From positions 62,001-126,000 of the forward strand of contig JAPSKP010000003.1 in the NCBI GenBank assembly GCA_031181585.1: a stretch of 64,000 nt of DNA, in the 5' to 3' direction. Position 1 is the stretch's first letter, and every line of letters starts with the position of its first letter. The notes below the pieces were generated by a model that searched no databases, was not told the origin of the DNA, and worked only from the letters and a program-made list of their open reading frames with translations. The translations under genes were made by a program, and so were the position numbers. Origin of the DNA: Lysinibacillus sp. GTDB lineage: Bacteria; Bacillota; Bacilli; Bacillales_A; Planococcaceae. Shown in pieces: positions 1 through 7,464 of the stretch.

Positions 1-1496
1 TAATCGCAGAAAAATTGTCTCCAGCAGGTGGTTTCTCTATTACACATGGTGCACACGTAGGGATAGGTTCTTTGCCAATCGTCTTATTCGGTAACGAAGA
101 GCAAAAATCAAAGTATCTTCCGAAGCTGGCTTCTGGCGAATTGATTGCTGCTTATGCATTGACTGAGCCAGGTTCAGGTTCAGATGCTTTAGGTGCAAAA
201 ACAACTGCAAAATTAAATGAAGCAGGTACGCACTATGTATTAAACGGTGAAAAACAATGGATTACAAATGCCGGCTTTGCTGACGTATTTGTTGTCTATG
301 CAAAAATCGATGGGGATAAATTCACGGCATTTATCGTAGAAAGATCATTCCCGGGTGTATCAGTAGGACCGGAAGAGAAGAAAATGGGGATCAAATCTTC
401 TTCTACTCGTACATTGATTTTAGAGGATGCCCAAGTACCAGTGGAAAACTTACTTGGTGAAGTGGGCCGTGGTCACGTAATCGCATTCAACATTTTAAAC
501 ATCGGCCGTTATAAATTAGGAGTTGGTACTGTAGGAGCTTCTAAGCGTGCGTTAGAGCTGGCTGTTCAATATGCAAACCAGCGCCAGCAATTTAAAACGC
601 CATTATCAGGCTTCAGCCTGACAAAAGAAAAGCTAGCGACAATGGCATCTCAGTTATATGCTTCTGAGTCATTAAACTATCGTACGGTAGGGTACTTCGA
701 AGATACATTAAGCCAGCTATCTCCTGAAGAGCAAAAGGACGGCCGTGCTATTGCAGCAGCAGTAGCAGAGTATGCGATTGAATGCTCTATTGCTAAAGTA
801 TTCGGTTCTGAAACATTAGACTATATCGCGGATGAGGCCGTGCAATTACACGGTGGCTACGGCTTCATGGCAGAGTACGAAGTAGAGCGTATCTACCGTG
901 ACTCCCGTATTAACCGTATCTTTGAAGGTACAAACGAAATCAACCGTATGATCGTGCCTGGTACATTCATGAAGAAAGCATTAAAAGGCGAGCTGCCGCT
1001 TCTTCAAGTAGCACAAAATCTGCAAAATGAGCTTCTTATGCTGATGCCTGAGGAATTAGAAGATGCTCCATTAGCACAAGAAAAATATCTTGTGAAAAAT
1101 GCGAAGAAAATTGCAGTTTTGGCAGCAGGTACAGCAGCGCAGGCATTTGGGGCTAAATTAGATCAAGAGCAAGAACTGCTTGTAAATATTGCAAACATTG
1201 CAAACCAATTATACGCAATGGAATCTGCAGTCATCCGTACACAAAAAGCAATCGAGCGTGACGGTGCAGAAAAAGCGAAGCAAAAAATTCTTTATACAGA
1301 AATTTTCTGCCAGGAAGCATTCGCGGAAATCGAAAAAGAAGCAAAAGATACATTGCTTGCTTCAGTGGAAGGCGATGCTGGACGTATGACATTATCGGCT
1401 TTACGTAAATTAACGCGTAACAACCCTTACAACCTGATTCCGAAAAAGCGTGAAGCAGCTGCAAAAATCATCGAAGCTGAAAAGTATACTGTGTAA
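1..1496 (+). CDS. fadE: Acyl-CoA dehydrogenase, 5' partial (FadE/YusJ type)
   Basis: Catalyses the FAD-dependent first oxidation of acyl-CoA in fatty-acid beta-oxidation. The reading frame is open to the left edge (frame beginning at base 3), so the N-terminal part lies outside the window. Visible family signatures are EPGSGSDA in the middle domain, the arginine-rich RDSRINRIFEGTNEINR stretch that carries the presumed catalytic Glu of FEGTNE, and an extra C-terminal helical domain of about 150 residues, as in the long VLCAD-like bacterial FadE proteins. In B. subtilis the same gene ends the fadN-fadA-fadE operon and is followed by yusI and gcvH, exactly as here. A terminator follows at once. 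The family is certain; substrate chain length cannot be read. Confidence 0.93.
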   Translation, partial: IAEKLSPAGGFSITHGAHVGIGSLPIVLFGNEEQKSKYLPKLASGELIAAYALTEPGSGSDALGAKTTAKLNEAGTHYVLNGEKQWITNAGFADVFVVYAKIDGDKFTAFIVERSFPGVSVGPEEKKMGIKSSSTRTLILEDAQVPVENLLGEVGRGHVIAFNILNIGRYKLGVGTVGASKRALELAVQYANQRQQFKTPLSGFSLTKEKLATMASQLYASESLNYRTVGYFEDTLSQLSPEEQKDGRAIAAAVAEYAIECSIAKVFGSETLDYIADEAVQLHGGYGFMAEYEVERIYRDSRINRIFEGTNEINRMIVPGTFMKKALKGELPLLQVAQNLQNELLMLMPEELEDAPLAQEKYLVKNAKKIAVLAAGTAAQAFGAKLDQEQELLVNIANIANQLYAMESAVIRTQKAIERDGAEKAKQKILYTEIFCQEAFAEIEKEAKDTLLASVEGDAGRMTLSALRKLTRNNPYNLIPKKREAAAKIIEAEKYTV

Positions 1497-1510
1497 TATA
1501 AGTTTATTGA

Positions 1511-1546
1511 GACCATTCTGCCTGAGCAGGATGGTCTTTTTCGTAT
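1511..1546 (+). terminator. Terminator after fadE
   Basis: GACCATTCTGC pairs with GCAGGATGGTC around a CTGA loop (one G-U pair) and is followed by a run of T, a standard intrinsic terminator. Confidence 0.88.
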
Positions 1547-1745
1547 AAAGGCATTTACGCCTATGGCAATTTTGGAAACGAGACATACTTTACTTATAAC
1601 ATGCATGATTGGATGCGGATGCCCCGAAACCTCCATAACTGGTAAACAATAAATTTCATGGAAATAGATTTTAAATTTTTAGCTTTTCTAGACTGTTTCC
1701 TTTACAATGGGGGAGGACAAATTTATATAAAAAGGGGCAACATTC

Positions 1746-2102
1746 ATGGCACTTACAGTTATTCAATATCCTAAATGCACAACATGCAGAAAAGCGATTA
1801 AATGGCTTGAAGAAAATAATCTTGCATATGAATCCATTCATATTGTGGAACAAACGCCGACAAAGGAAGAATTGACAGAGCTATATAAAAAGAGCGGTCT
1901 TCCTTTAAAGAAATTTTTCAATACATCAGGCAATAAGTACAAAGAGCTTGGTTTAAAGGATCAGCTGTCAACTATGTCAGAGGAAGAACAGCTGGAGTTA
2001 TTGGCATCAGATGGCATGTTGATAAAACGCCCAATCGTTACAGACGGACAAAAAGTAACACTTGGATTTAAGGAGTCTGACTTCTCAGAAACATGGAAAT
2101 AA
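1746..2102 (+). CDS. yusI: ArsC/Spx-family protein YusI
   Basis: This 118-residue thioredoxin-fold protein belongs to the ArsC/Spx/MgsR family. The N-terminal KCTTCRKA gives a CxxC redox pair at about residues 11-14, followed by the family pattern LxxxNxxY and the C-terminal LIKRPIV segment with the conserved Arg-Pro. The length is typical. Spx and MgsR bind the RNA polymerase alpha subunit, while ArsC proteins reduce arsenate; the sequence does not say which applies, and YusI has no settled function. The start follows AAAAGGGG by a normal distance. It sits between fadE and gcvH as in B. subtilis but has its own 200-base upstream gap and lies after the fadE terminator, so it probably has its own promoter. 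Confidence 0.88.
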   Translation: MALTVIQYPKCTTCRKAIKWLEENNLAYESIHIVEQTPTKEELTELYKKSGLPLKKFFNTSGNKYKELGLKDQLSTMSEEEQLELLASDGMLIKRPIVTDGQKVTLGFKESDFSETWK

Positions 2103-2184
2103 ACTGAATGTGAGCTTGTTTTTGCTATAGAAATGTGTCAAACTGAAGAGGATTATTGATACATTTCGTTGGAGGGATTTATTC

Positions 2185-2565
2185 ATGAGTATTCCTAAAG
2201 ATCTGCGCTATACGCAAGAGCATGAATGGGTAAAAATTGAAGGCAATAAAGTACGTGTTGGTATTACGGACTTCGCACAGCATGAATTAGGCGATATCGT
2301 ATTTGTTGAGCTTCCTGAAGTAGGCGATACAGTAACGTTTAATGAACCGTTTGGTAGCGTAGAATCAGTAAAAACAGTTTCTGAATTATATTCACCAGTG
2401 TCTGGTACAGTAGTAGAAGTGAATGAGGAGTTATCTGATAACCCTGAATTCGTTAATGAATCTCCATATGAAAATGCTTGGATGATTGTTATTGAACTTT
2501 CGAATGAATCGGAAGTAGAACAATTAATGACTGCTGAAGCATATGAAGAATTGATCGCTGAATAA
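2185..2565 (+). CDS. gcvH: Glycine cleavage system H protein
   Basis: This is the lipoylated carrier of the glycine cleavage complex; it shuttles the aminomethyl group between the P and T proteins, and in Bacillus it is also a required lipoyl relay for other lipoylated enzymes. At 126 residues it has the full family length. The lipoylation lysine lies in the segment [18 protein letters not shown] (Lys of ESVKTV, about residue 63). The GGAGGG ribosome site is well placed. As in B. subtilis, gcvH stands apart from the gcvT/gcvP genes. The window also holds lipA (36.6 kb), which makes the lipoyl group. A terminator follows directly. Confidence 0.96.
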   Translation: MSIPKDLRYTQEHEWVKIEGNKVRVGITDFAQHELGDIVFVELPEVGDTVTFNEPFGSVESVKTVSELYSPVSGTVVEVNEELSDNPEFVNESPYENAWMIVIELSNESEVEQLMTAEAYEELIAE

Positions 2566-2570
2566 TACGA

Positions 2571-2609
2571 AAGCGCCTGAATCTAACAGTAGATTTTGGC
2601 GCTTTTTTT
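2571..2609 (+). terminator. gcvH: Terminator after gcvH
   Basis: AAGCGCC and GGCGCTT flank an inner AATCT/AGATT pairing and are followed by seven T. Confidence 0.85.
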
Positions 2610-2777
2610 CAAAATAAAAGAAGTAAAACTTTTTACTTTATAGAATAGTTCTGCATACGCGTCTGCTGCTTGAAGCAGCTTCATCTATTGCTAGGCTTGG
2701 GAAATATGTTGGACAAAAGTTTGCTGCAGCAAAAAAGACGTGAATGCCTTTTCATAAAAGCGGGAGGTAAGCGGTGA

Positions 2778-3101
2778 ATGATTGAAAAGTGTATAATTGT
2801 AGAAGGTCGTTCTGATAAATTAAAAATTGAACCTCTGCTTGCTGAACATGTGTTGATCATTTGTACACATGGCACGAAGGACGAGGAAGCGTTCATTGAC
2901 TTGCTTGAGCCTTATGAGTACTGTGAGTTTTTTACATTTTTTGACCGGGATAAATCCGGTGATTATTTGCGGAAAATGATGCGTCGAACATACAGTGAAG
3001 CAGTTCAGCTGGAGCTGCCCGCTCCTTTTACAGGTGTTGCGGAAGCACCGAGTGCGATTGTGCGCCAAATTTTACAAGCGGCCAAATTTCAAGTGAAATA
3101 G
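2778..3101 (+). CDS. yusF: Small Toprim-domain protein YusF
   Basis: A stand-alone Toprim domain of 107 residues. The fold's acidic residues are visible: Glu in IVEGRSDK (about residue 9) and the DxD of FFDRDKSGD (about residues 55-57), which in primases, topoisomerases and RNase M5 coordinate Mg2+. There is no second domain, so this is the YusF-type small Toprim protein rather than RNase M5, and its substrate is unknown. The start is supported by GGGAGG nine bases upstream. It is followed ten bases later by yusE, and the pair is conserved in B. subtilis, suggesting one transcript. Confidence 0.88.
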   Translation: MIEKCIIVEGRSDKLKIEPLLAEHVLIICTHGTKDEEAFIDLLEPYEYCEFFTFFDRDKSGDYLRKMMRRTYSEAVQLELPAPFTGVAEAPSAIVRQILQAAKFQVK

Positions 3102-3110
3102 GATGATTAG

Positions 3111-3413
3111 ATGAAGGAATGGACACAGAATGAGTGGCAGGAAGCAATGAAAACAGAGCGTATAGCTGCCTTTTATTTATATACACCAATTTGTGGTACA
3201 TGTGCTATCGCCTCTAAAATGATGACAGTTGTGGAAGAACTGCTGCCGGATGTAGCGATTGGTAAAGGAAATGTGAATTATTTGGAAGATTTGGCAATGC
3301 AATATGAGGTGGAAAGTGTACCTTGTTTGCTGATTGCACGCGATGGAGAGTATGCCCAAAAGCTGTATGCATTTCAATCCGTACCCAATTTGTATGAAAT
3401 ATTAAAAAAGTGA
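3111..3413 (+). CDS. yusE: Thioredoxin-like protein YusE
   Basis: A 100-residue thioredoxin-fold protein. The active-site pair is in TPICGTCAIA (CGTC, about residues 28-31), and the cis-proline loop is in VESVPCLLI. There is no signal peptide, so it is cytoplasmic. The CGTC motif differs from the CGPC of housekeeping thioredoxin, and an additional Cys beside the cis-Pro (PCLL) is unusual. It lies ten bases after yusF. Its stop codon abuts the -35 element of the methionine-transporter promoter. It is probably a thiol oxidoreductase of unknown partner. Confidence 0.88.
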   Translation: MKEWTQNEWQEAMKTERIAAFYLYTPICGTCAIASKMMTVVEELLPDVAIGKGNVNYLEDLAMQYEVESVPCLLIARDGEYAQKLYAFQSVPNLYEILKK

Positions 3414-3443
3414 TTGACGGACAATTGCATGGCGTGGTACAGT
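3414..3443 (+). promoter_or_regulatory. SigA-type promoter for the S-box/metNPQ transcript
   Basis: TTGACG at 3414-3419 and TACAGT at 3438-3443 are separated by 18 bases, with a TG extension before the -10. The predicted start lies about 25 bases ahead of the riboswitch. Confidence 0.65.
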
Positions 3444-3474
3444 AACAAACATAAAAATAAACTTAATAACGTTA

Positions 3475-3640
3475 CTCTTATAAAGAGCGGTGGAGGGAAG
3501 TGCCCTGTGAAGCCCGGCAACCATCACATTTGTGAAAAGGTGCCAAGTCACTCAAAGTTATGCTTTGGAAGATGAGAGAACGGTTACGTATAAAATGTAC
3601 GAAAACCTTTCTGCTTATCACGGCGGAAAGGTTTTTTTAT
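3475..3640 (+). promoter_or_regulatory. SAM riboswitch (S-box) with terminator
   Basis: This is an S-box leader. The closing P1 helix is formed by CTCTTAT at 3475 and ATGAGAG near 3572. Between them lie the conserved core pieces GGTGGAGGGAAGTGCCC, GAAGCCCGGCAACC and AAGGTGCCAA and the purine-rich GGAAGATGAG. The expression platform is the terminator AACCTTTC...GGAAAGGTT followed by seven T at about 3604-3639. When SAM is bound, P1 forms and the terminator stops transcription of the downstream methionine transporter; when SAM is scarce the antiterminator wins. This matches the known control of metNPQ in B. subtilis. Confidence 0.96.
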
Positions 3641-3656
3641 GTAGAAGGAGTCAAAT

Positions 3657-4682
3657 ATGATTGAGTTACGTACTATAACAAAAGTTTACAAAACGAAAAA
3701 CGGTGAATTGACAGCCGTTGATAATGTAAACCTATCGATTGAAAAAGGAGAAATATACGGCATTATCGGCTATAGCGGTGCGGGTAAAAGTACGATGATC
3801 CGCCTGTTGAATGGTTTAGAAAAGCCGACGACGGGCTCCGTCATAGTAAACCAAGAGGAAATCTCGGCAATTTCTGGTGGAAAGCTTCGTGCAGCACGTC
3901 AGAAAATCAGTATGATCTTTCAGCACTTCAATCTCCTATGGTCCCGTACAGTGGAAGAGAATATCGCATTCCCATTGGAGATTGCAGGGGTACCAAAGCA
4001 GGAGCGTACAAAGCGTGTGGCTGAGCTTATTGACCTGGTTGGTTTGACAGGCCGCGGCAAAGCGTATCCCTCTCAATTATCAGGCGGGCAAAAGCAGCGT
4101 GTAGGGATTGCAAGAGCGCTTGCCAATAATCCAGAAGTTCTGCTTTGCGATGAAGCAACTTCCGCTCTCGATCCGGAAACAACAGATTCGATCCTGGAGC
4201 TATTACTGGACATTAACAAGCGTTTAGGGCTGACAATTGTGCTTATTACACACGAAATGCATGTTATACGCAAAATCTGCCACCGTGTAGCCGTTATGGA
4301 AGCAGGGAAGGTAGTAGAGACTGGAAAGGTATTAGAGGTCTTCCAGAACCCGCAGGCACCTATTACGAAAAGGTTTGTATCGCAAGTATCAGGTACAAAT
4401 GAAACAAGAGAATCAATCGAGCAGATTCTGGAAAATTATCCGTCCGGTAAGCTGGTAAAAGTAACGTTTGTGGGACAAGCTACAGAACAACCTGTTATTT
4501 CTCAGCTGATTAAGGAGCATGGGGTTGATGTAAATATTGTACATGGGTCTATTTCCTATACGACAAGCGGTCCTTACGGAACATTAATTGTGCATATTGA
4601 CGGAACAGAGGAGCAAGTACAAACGGCACTTCACGTGCTAGCAAAACATGAATTACAAACGGAGGTGATTGAGCATGCTTAG
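3657..4682 (+). CDS. metN: Methionine ABC transporter ATPase MetN
   Basis: This is the ATP-hydrolysing subunit of the MetNPQ importer for methionine. Walker A is GYSGAGKST (residues 38-46), the ABC signature is LSGGQKQR and Walker B is VLLCDEATSALD. The C-terminal 80 residues form the NIL/ACT-like domain that binds methionine and trans-inhibits transport. The 341-residue length is normal. It begins 17 bases after the SAM riboswitch terminator, behind AAGGAG, and overlaps the permease gene by eight bases, so the operon is translated in a coupled way. SAM-dependent control is expected. Confidence 0.97.
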   Translation: MIELRTITKVYKTKNGELTAVDNVNLSIEKGEIYGIIGYSGAGKSTMIRLLNGLEKPTTGSVIVNQEEISAISGGKLRAARQKISMIFQHFNLLWSRTVEENIAFPLEIAGVPKQERTKRVAELIDLVGLTGRGKAYPSQLSGGQKQRVGIARALANNPEVLLCDEATSALDPETTDSILELLLDINKRLGLTIVLITHEMHVIRKICHRVAVMEAGKVVETGKVLEVFQNPQAPITKRFVSQVSGTNETRESIEQILENYPSGKLVKVTFVGQATEQPVISQLIKEHGVDVNIVHGSISYTTSGPYGTLIVHIDGTEEQVQTALHVLAKHELQTEVIEHA

Positions 4683-5343
4683 TCAATTATTTCCGAATGT
4701 AAACTGGGAGAAGATGACAGAAGCTTTATATGAAACAGTGTATATGACGGCTGTTTCTACAATCATTACATTTATTTTAGGGTTGGCAATTGGCATTGTG
4801 CTTTTTTTAACAAGTCCATATCAATTATGGGCAAATAAAATTGTTTATTTCTTAACAGGATCATTAGTGAATATTTTCCGTTCGATTCCATTCATCGTAT
4901 TGATCATATTACTAATTCCATTTACAAAGTTTTTAGTAGGTTCCATTCGTGGTGCCAATGCGGCATTACCGGCATTGATAATTGGAGCAGCTCCGTTTTA
5001 TGCACGTATGGTGTTAATTGCTCTTCGTGAAATTGATAAAGGCGTTATTGAAGCAGCTCGCTCAATGGGGGCAAAAACATCGACTATTATCTTTAAGGTA
5101 CTAATGCCAGAAAGCTTACCGGCATTAATATCAGGTATTACCGTAACCGCTGTTGCACTTGTCGGTTACACTGCAATGGCCGGCATTATTGGAGCTGGCG
5201 GGTTAGGGAACTTGGCATATTTAGAAGGGTTCCAGCGAAATCGTTCAGATGTGACATTGATGGCGACCATTTTAATATTACTTGTCGTATTCATTATTCA
5301 ATATATCGGTGATTTCATTACAGCAAAAATTGATAAGCGTTAA
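4675..5343 (+). CDS. metP: Methionine ABC transporter permease MetP/MetI
   Basis: This integral membrane subunit of the methionine importer has about five transmembrane segments and the BPD_transp_1 coupling-loop region (IDKGVIEAARSMGA, with the EAA motif). I place the start at the ATG at 4675 because GGAGGTGA lies six bases before it; a TTG two codons upstream falls inside that ribosome site. The gene overlaps the 3' end of metN. It is known as metP in B. subtilis and metI in E. coli. The order N-P-Q is preserved. Confidence 0.95.
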   Translation: MLSQLFPNVNWEKMTEALYETVYMTAVSTIITFILGLAIGIVLFLTSPYQLWANKIVYFLTGSLVNIFRSIPFIVLIILLIPFTKFLVGSIRGANAALPALIIGAAPFYARMVLIALREIDKGVIEAARSMGAKTSTIIFKVLMPESLPALISGITVTAVALVGYTAMAGIIGAGGLGNLAYLEGFQRNRSDVTLMATILILLVVFIIQYIGDFITAKIDKR

Positions 5344-5401
5344 TTAGTGCGTTCACGCACCTATAAAAATAAATTTATAAGAAAAGGCAGGGTTTACGAT
5401 T

Positions 5402-6268
5402 ATGGCATTTTTAACAAAGAAAAAGGTATTAGCATCTACATTGGTATCAGCATCTGTATTAGCATTAGCAGCATGTGGCTCAGATGATGAGGGTACAAAC
5501 ACAGGCAGCACGGACAATGCGGATAAAGAAGAATCTTCAACATTAGTAGTAGGCGCTTCTAATACACCACATGCAATCATTTTAGAGCAAGTGGAGCCGA
5601 TTTTAGAAGAACAAGGCATTGATTTAGAAATCGAAACGTATCAAGATTATATACTGCCAAACCAAGACCTTGAGGGCAAGGAAATTGATGCTAACTACTT
5701 CCAGCATATCCCTTATTTCGAAGCTCAAATTGAAGAGTTCGGTTATGATTTCGCTAATGCAGGCGGCATCCATCTTGAGCCGATTGGTGTCTACTCTAAA
5801 AAATATGACTCGCTTTCAGAACTTCCTGAGGGAGCAACGATTCTTTTATCAAACTCTGTAGCAGACCATGGTCGTATGTTATCGCTGCTTGAGCAAGAAG
5901 GTTTGATTAAACTGAAGGAAGGCATCGATAAAACGAAGGCTGAAACTTCGGATATCGTGGAAAATCCAAAGAACTTTGAATTTGATGCCAATACAGAAGC
6001 ATCATTGCTATATCAAATGTATGAAAATGAAGAAGGCGATGCAGTATTAATCAACTCAAACTATGCAATCGACAACGGCTTAAATCCATTGGAAGACTCT
6101 ATTGCGATTGAAAGTTCTGAATCACCATATGTAAACATTATTGCAGTACGTGCAGGTGATGAGGATAGCGAAAAGATCAAAGCATTAGTAGAAGCTTTAC
6201 ATTCCGAAAAAATTCAAGAATTCATTCTTGAAGAGTGGGGCGGCTCTGTCGTACCTGTAACTAAATAA
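5402..6268 (+). CDS. metQ: Methionine-binding lipoprotein MetQ
   Basis: This is the extracellular substrate-binding lipoprotein of the methionine importer. The N-terminal signal ends in the lipobox LALAAC, giving lipidation at Cys of AACGSDDEG (about residue 25), followed by an acidic and serine-rich linker. The NlpA/MetQ domain fills the rest (LVVGASNTPHAIILEQV through FILEEWGGSVVPV). The length of 288 residues is typical. A terminator follows, closing the S-box operon. Confidence 0.96.
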   Translation: MAFLTKKKVLASTLVSASVLALAACGSDDEGTNTGSTDNADKEESSTLVVGASNTPHAIILEQVEPILEEQGIDLEIETYQDYILPNQDLEGKEIDANYFQHIPYFEAQIEEFGYDFANAGGIHLEPIGVYSKKYDSLSELPEGATILLSNSVADHGRMLSLLEQEGLIKLKEGIDKTKAETSDIVENPKNFEFDANTEASLLYQMYENEEGDAVLINSNYAIDNGLNPLEDSIAIESSESPYVNIIAVRAGDEDSEKIKALVEALHSEKIQEFILEEWGGSVVPVTK

Positions 6269-6275
6269 ACAAGCT

Positions 6276-6308
6276 AATCCCAAGAACAAGTCGTTCTTGG
6301 GATTTTTT
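6276..6308 (+). terminator. Terminator of the metNPQ operon
   Basis: AATCCCAAGAAC and GTTCTTGGGATT pair perfectly and are followed by a T run. Confidence 0.9.
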
Positions 6309-6312
6309 GCGG

Positions 6313-6396
6313 GGAATTCTGAGATATTACCCGGGAAATCGACATAATGAGAGAGAAACGCCGATATTTACCTGGAAGCCGCTGATATCCCGGTGA
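6313..6396. repeat. Degenerate 20-21-bp tandem intergenic repeat
   Basis: Four units begin with GGAA or AGAA at 6313, 6334, 6354 and 6374. They share a loose pattern of GGAA, a C/G-rich step, GATAT and a CCC/CCGG end. Related pieces occur around 53308-53400. There is no open reading frame and no clear promoter here. The match between units is imperfect, so this may be a decayed element. Confidence 0.4.
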
Positions 6397-6404
6397 TCCC
6401 TCAC

Positions 6405-6441
6405 ATAAAAAAAGCCGTCCCCAGCAACGGAAACGGCTTAT
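6405..6441 (-). terminator. Terminator of gltC
   Basis: AAGCCGT and ACGGCTT form the stem. On the minus strand the hairpin is followed by a T run just after the gltC stop; a shorter T run exists on the plus strand too. Confidence 0.8.
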
Positions 6442-6443
6442 TT

Positions 6444-7355
6444 TTATTGAAATTGTGATAGACGTGAGAAGAAGTTTGTGACGAAGTCCAGAAAGACTTT
6501 TTCGGAAGCAGCGAGTTCACGGTTTGTCGGTGAAATAACCCCCACAGTACGGCGGATTGCAGGAATGGCAATCGGCATCTTTACTGTAAAGCGGGGTGTT
6601 GAATCGTATAGAGAGCTTTCAGGAAGCAGTGTTACGCCGATGCCTGCTGCAACAAGTCCCTTCAACGCATCCATATCTTCCCCCTCAGATGTAATTGCCG
6701 GTACGAAGCCGGCAGACCTGCATGCTTCTACAGCTACTTTATGGAGAATGTAACCCTCTGGAAAAAGTACGAAGTTTTCATTTCGTAAATCGACAAGATT
6801 GATCTGTTTATTTTTTGCAAGCCGATGATTAGCAGGAAGCAGGGCATGTATATTTTCGCTGAAAAGTATGGTTGTATTGATTGATTCATCCTTTGGCGGG
6901 AGGGGTCCTAAAAATGCCAGGTTTAATTCGCGATTTTTCACCGCATCGATTAAAAATTTGTATGTCCCTTGGCGTAAGTGGAAGGACACATCGGGATATT
7001 CTTTCTTGAAAGCAGAAATAACAGTTGGTAATACATAGCTTGCTAAACTTGTAGGAAAGCCGATTTTTATCGTTCCTTTTGCCGGATCCAAAAATTCCTC
7101 GACTTGCTTTGCAGCAAAGTCAATTGCCTTAAGCGCGGTAATTGTATGTTCTAAAAAGGTCTTACCAATCGGTGTCAGCTTTACATTACGCCCGATTCTT
7201 TCAAAAAGCGGTGTCCCCAGTTCTTCCTCAAGGTTGGCAATTTGCCGGCTGATAGCTGACTGTGCTACGTGAAGATGCTCTGCAGCTTCAGAAATATGTT
7301 CGCGTTCTGCTACCTCTACAAAATAGCGTAATTGGCGTAATTCCAACGTTCTCAC
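6444..7355 (-). CDS. gltC: LysR-family regulator, probable GltC
   Basis: This LysR-type transcriptional regulator has 303 residues: a winged HTH at about 5-64 (LRYFVEVAEREHISEAAEHLHVAQS region) and a periplasmic-binding-protein-like effector domain at about 90-295. It is divergent from gltA, and in B. subtilis GltC occupies the same place and activates gltAB when 2-oxoglutarate is high and glutamate low. A 15-bp perfect dyad lies just upstream of its own start, fitting joint activation of gltA and repression of itself. The name rests on this context and on sequence style; other LysR regulators cannot be excluded from sequence alone. Confidence 0.87.
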   Translation of the reverse strand: MRTLELRQLRYFVEVAEREHISEAAEHLHVAQSAISRQIANLEEELGTPLFERIGRNVKLTPIGKTFLEHTITALKAIDFAAKQVEEFLDPAKGTIKIGFPTSLASYVLPTVISAFKKEYPDVSFHLRQGTYKFLIDAVKNRELNLAFLGPLPPKDESINTTILFSENIHALLPANHRLAKNKQINLVDLRNENFVLFPEGYILHKVAVEACRSAGFVPAITSEGEDMDALKGLVAAGIGVTLLPESSLYDSTPRFTVKMPIAIPAIRRTVGVISPTNRELAASEKVFLDFVTNFFSRLSQFQ

Positions 7356-7362
7356 CCCATCT

Positions 7363-7377
7363 ATCTAAATATTAGAT
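7363..7377. promoter_or_regulatory. Candidate LysR/GltC operator
   Basis: ATCTAAATATTAGAT is a perfect 6-3-6 inverted repeat, the size and T-N11-A style of a LysR box. It lies 8-22 bases before gltC and about 22 bases upstream of the proposed gltA -35 element. Confidence 0.55.
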
Positions 7378-7398
7378 TAATTCCATCCAAACTATATA

Positions 7399-7428
7399 TT
7401 GTTTATATTATTTCGAAAACTTTAAAAT
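7399..7428 (+). promoter_or_regulatory. Candidate gltA promoter
   Basis: TTGTTT at 7399-7404 and TAAAAT at 7423-7428 are separated by 18 bases. The -35 is weak, as expected for an activator-dependent promoter. Confidence 0.45.
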
Positions 7429-7464
7429 GTAAATACGTAATTGAAAGATTTGGGGGGAATTTAC

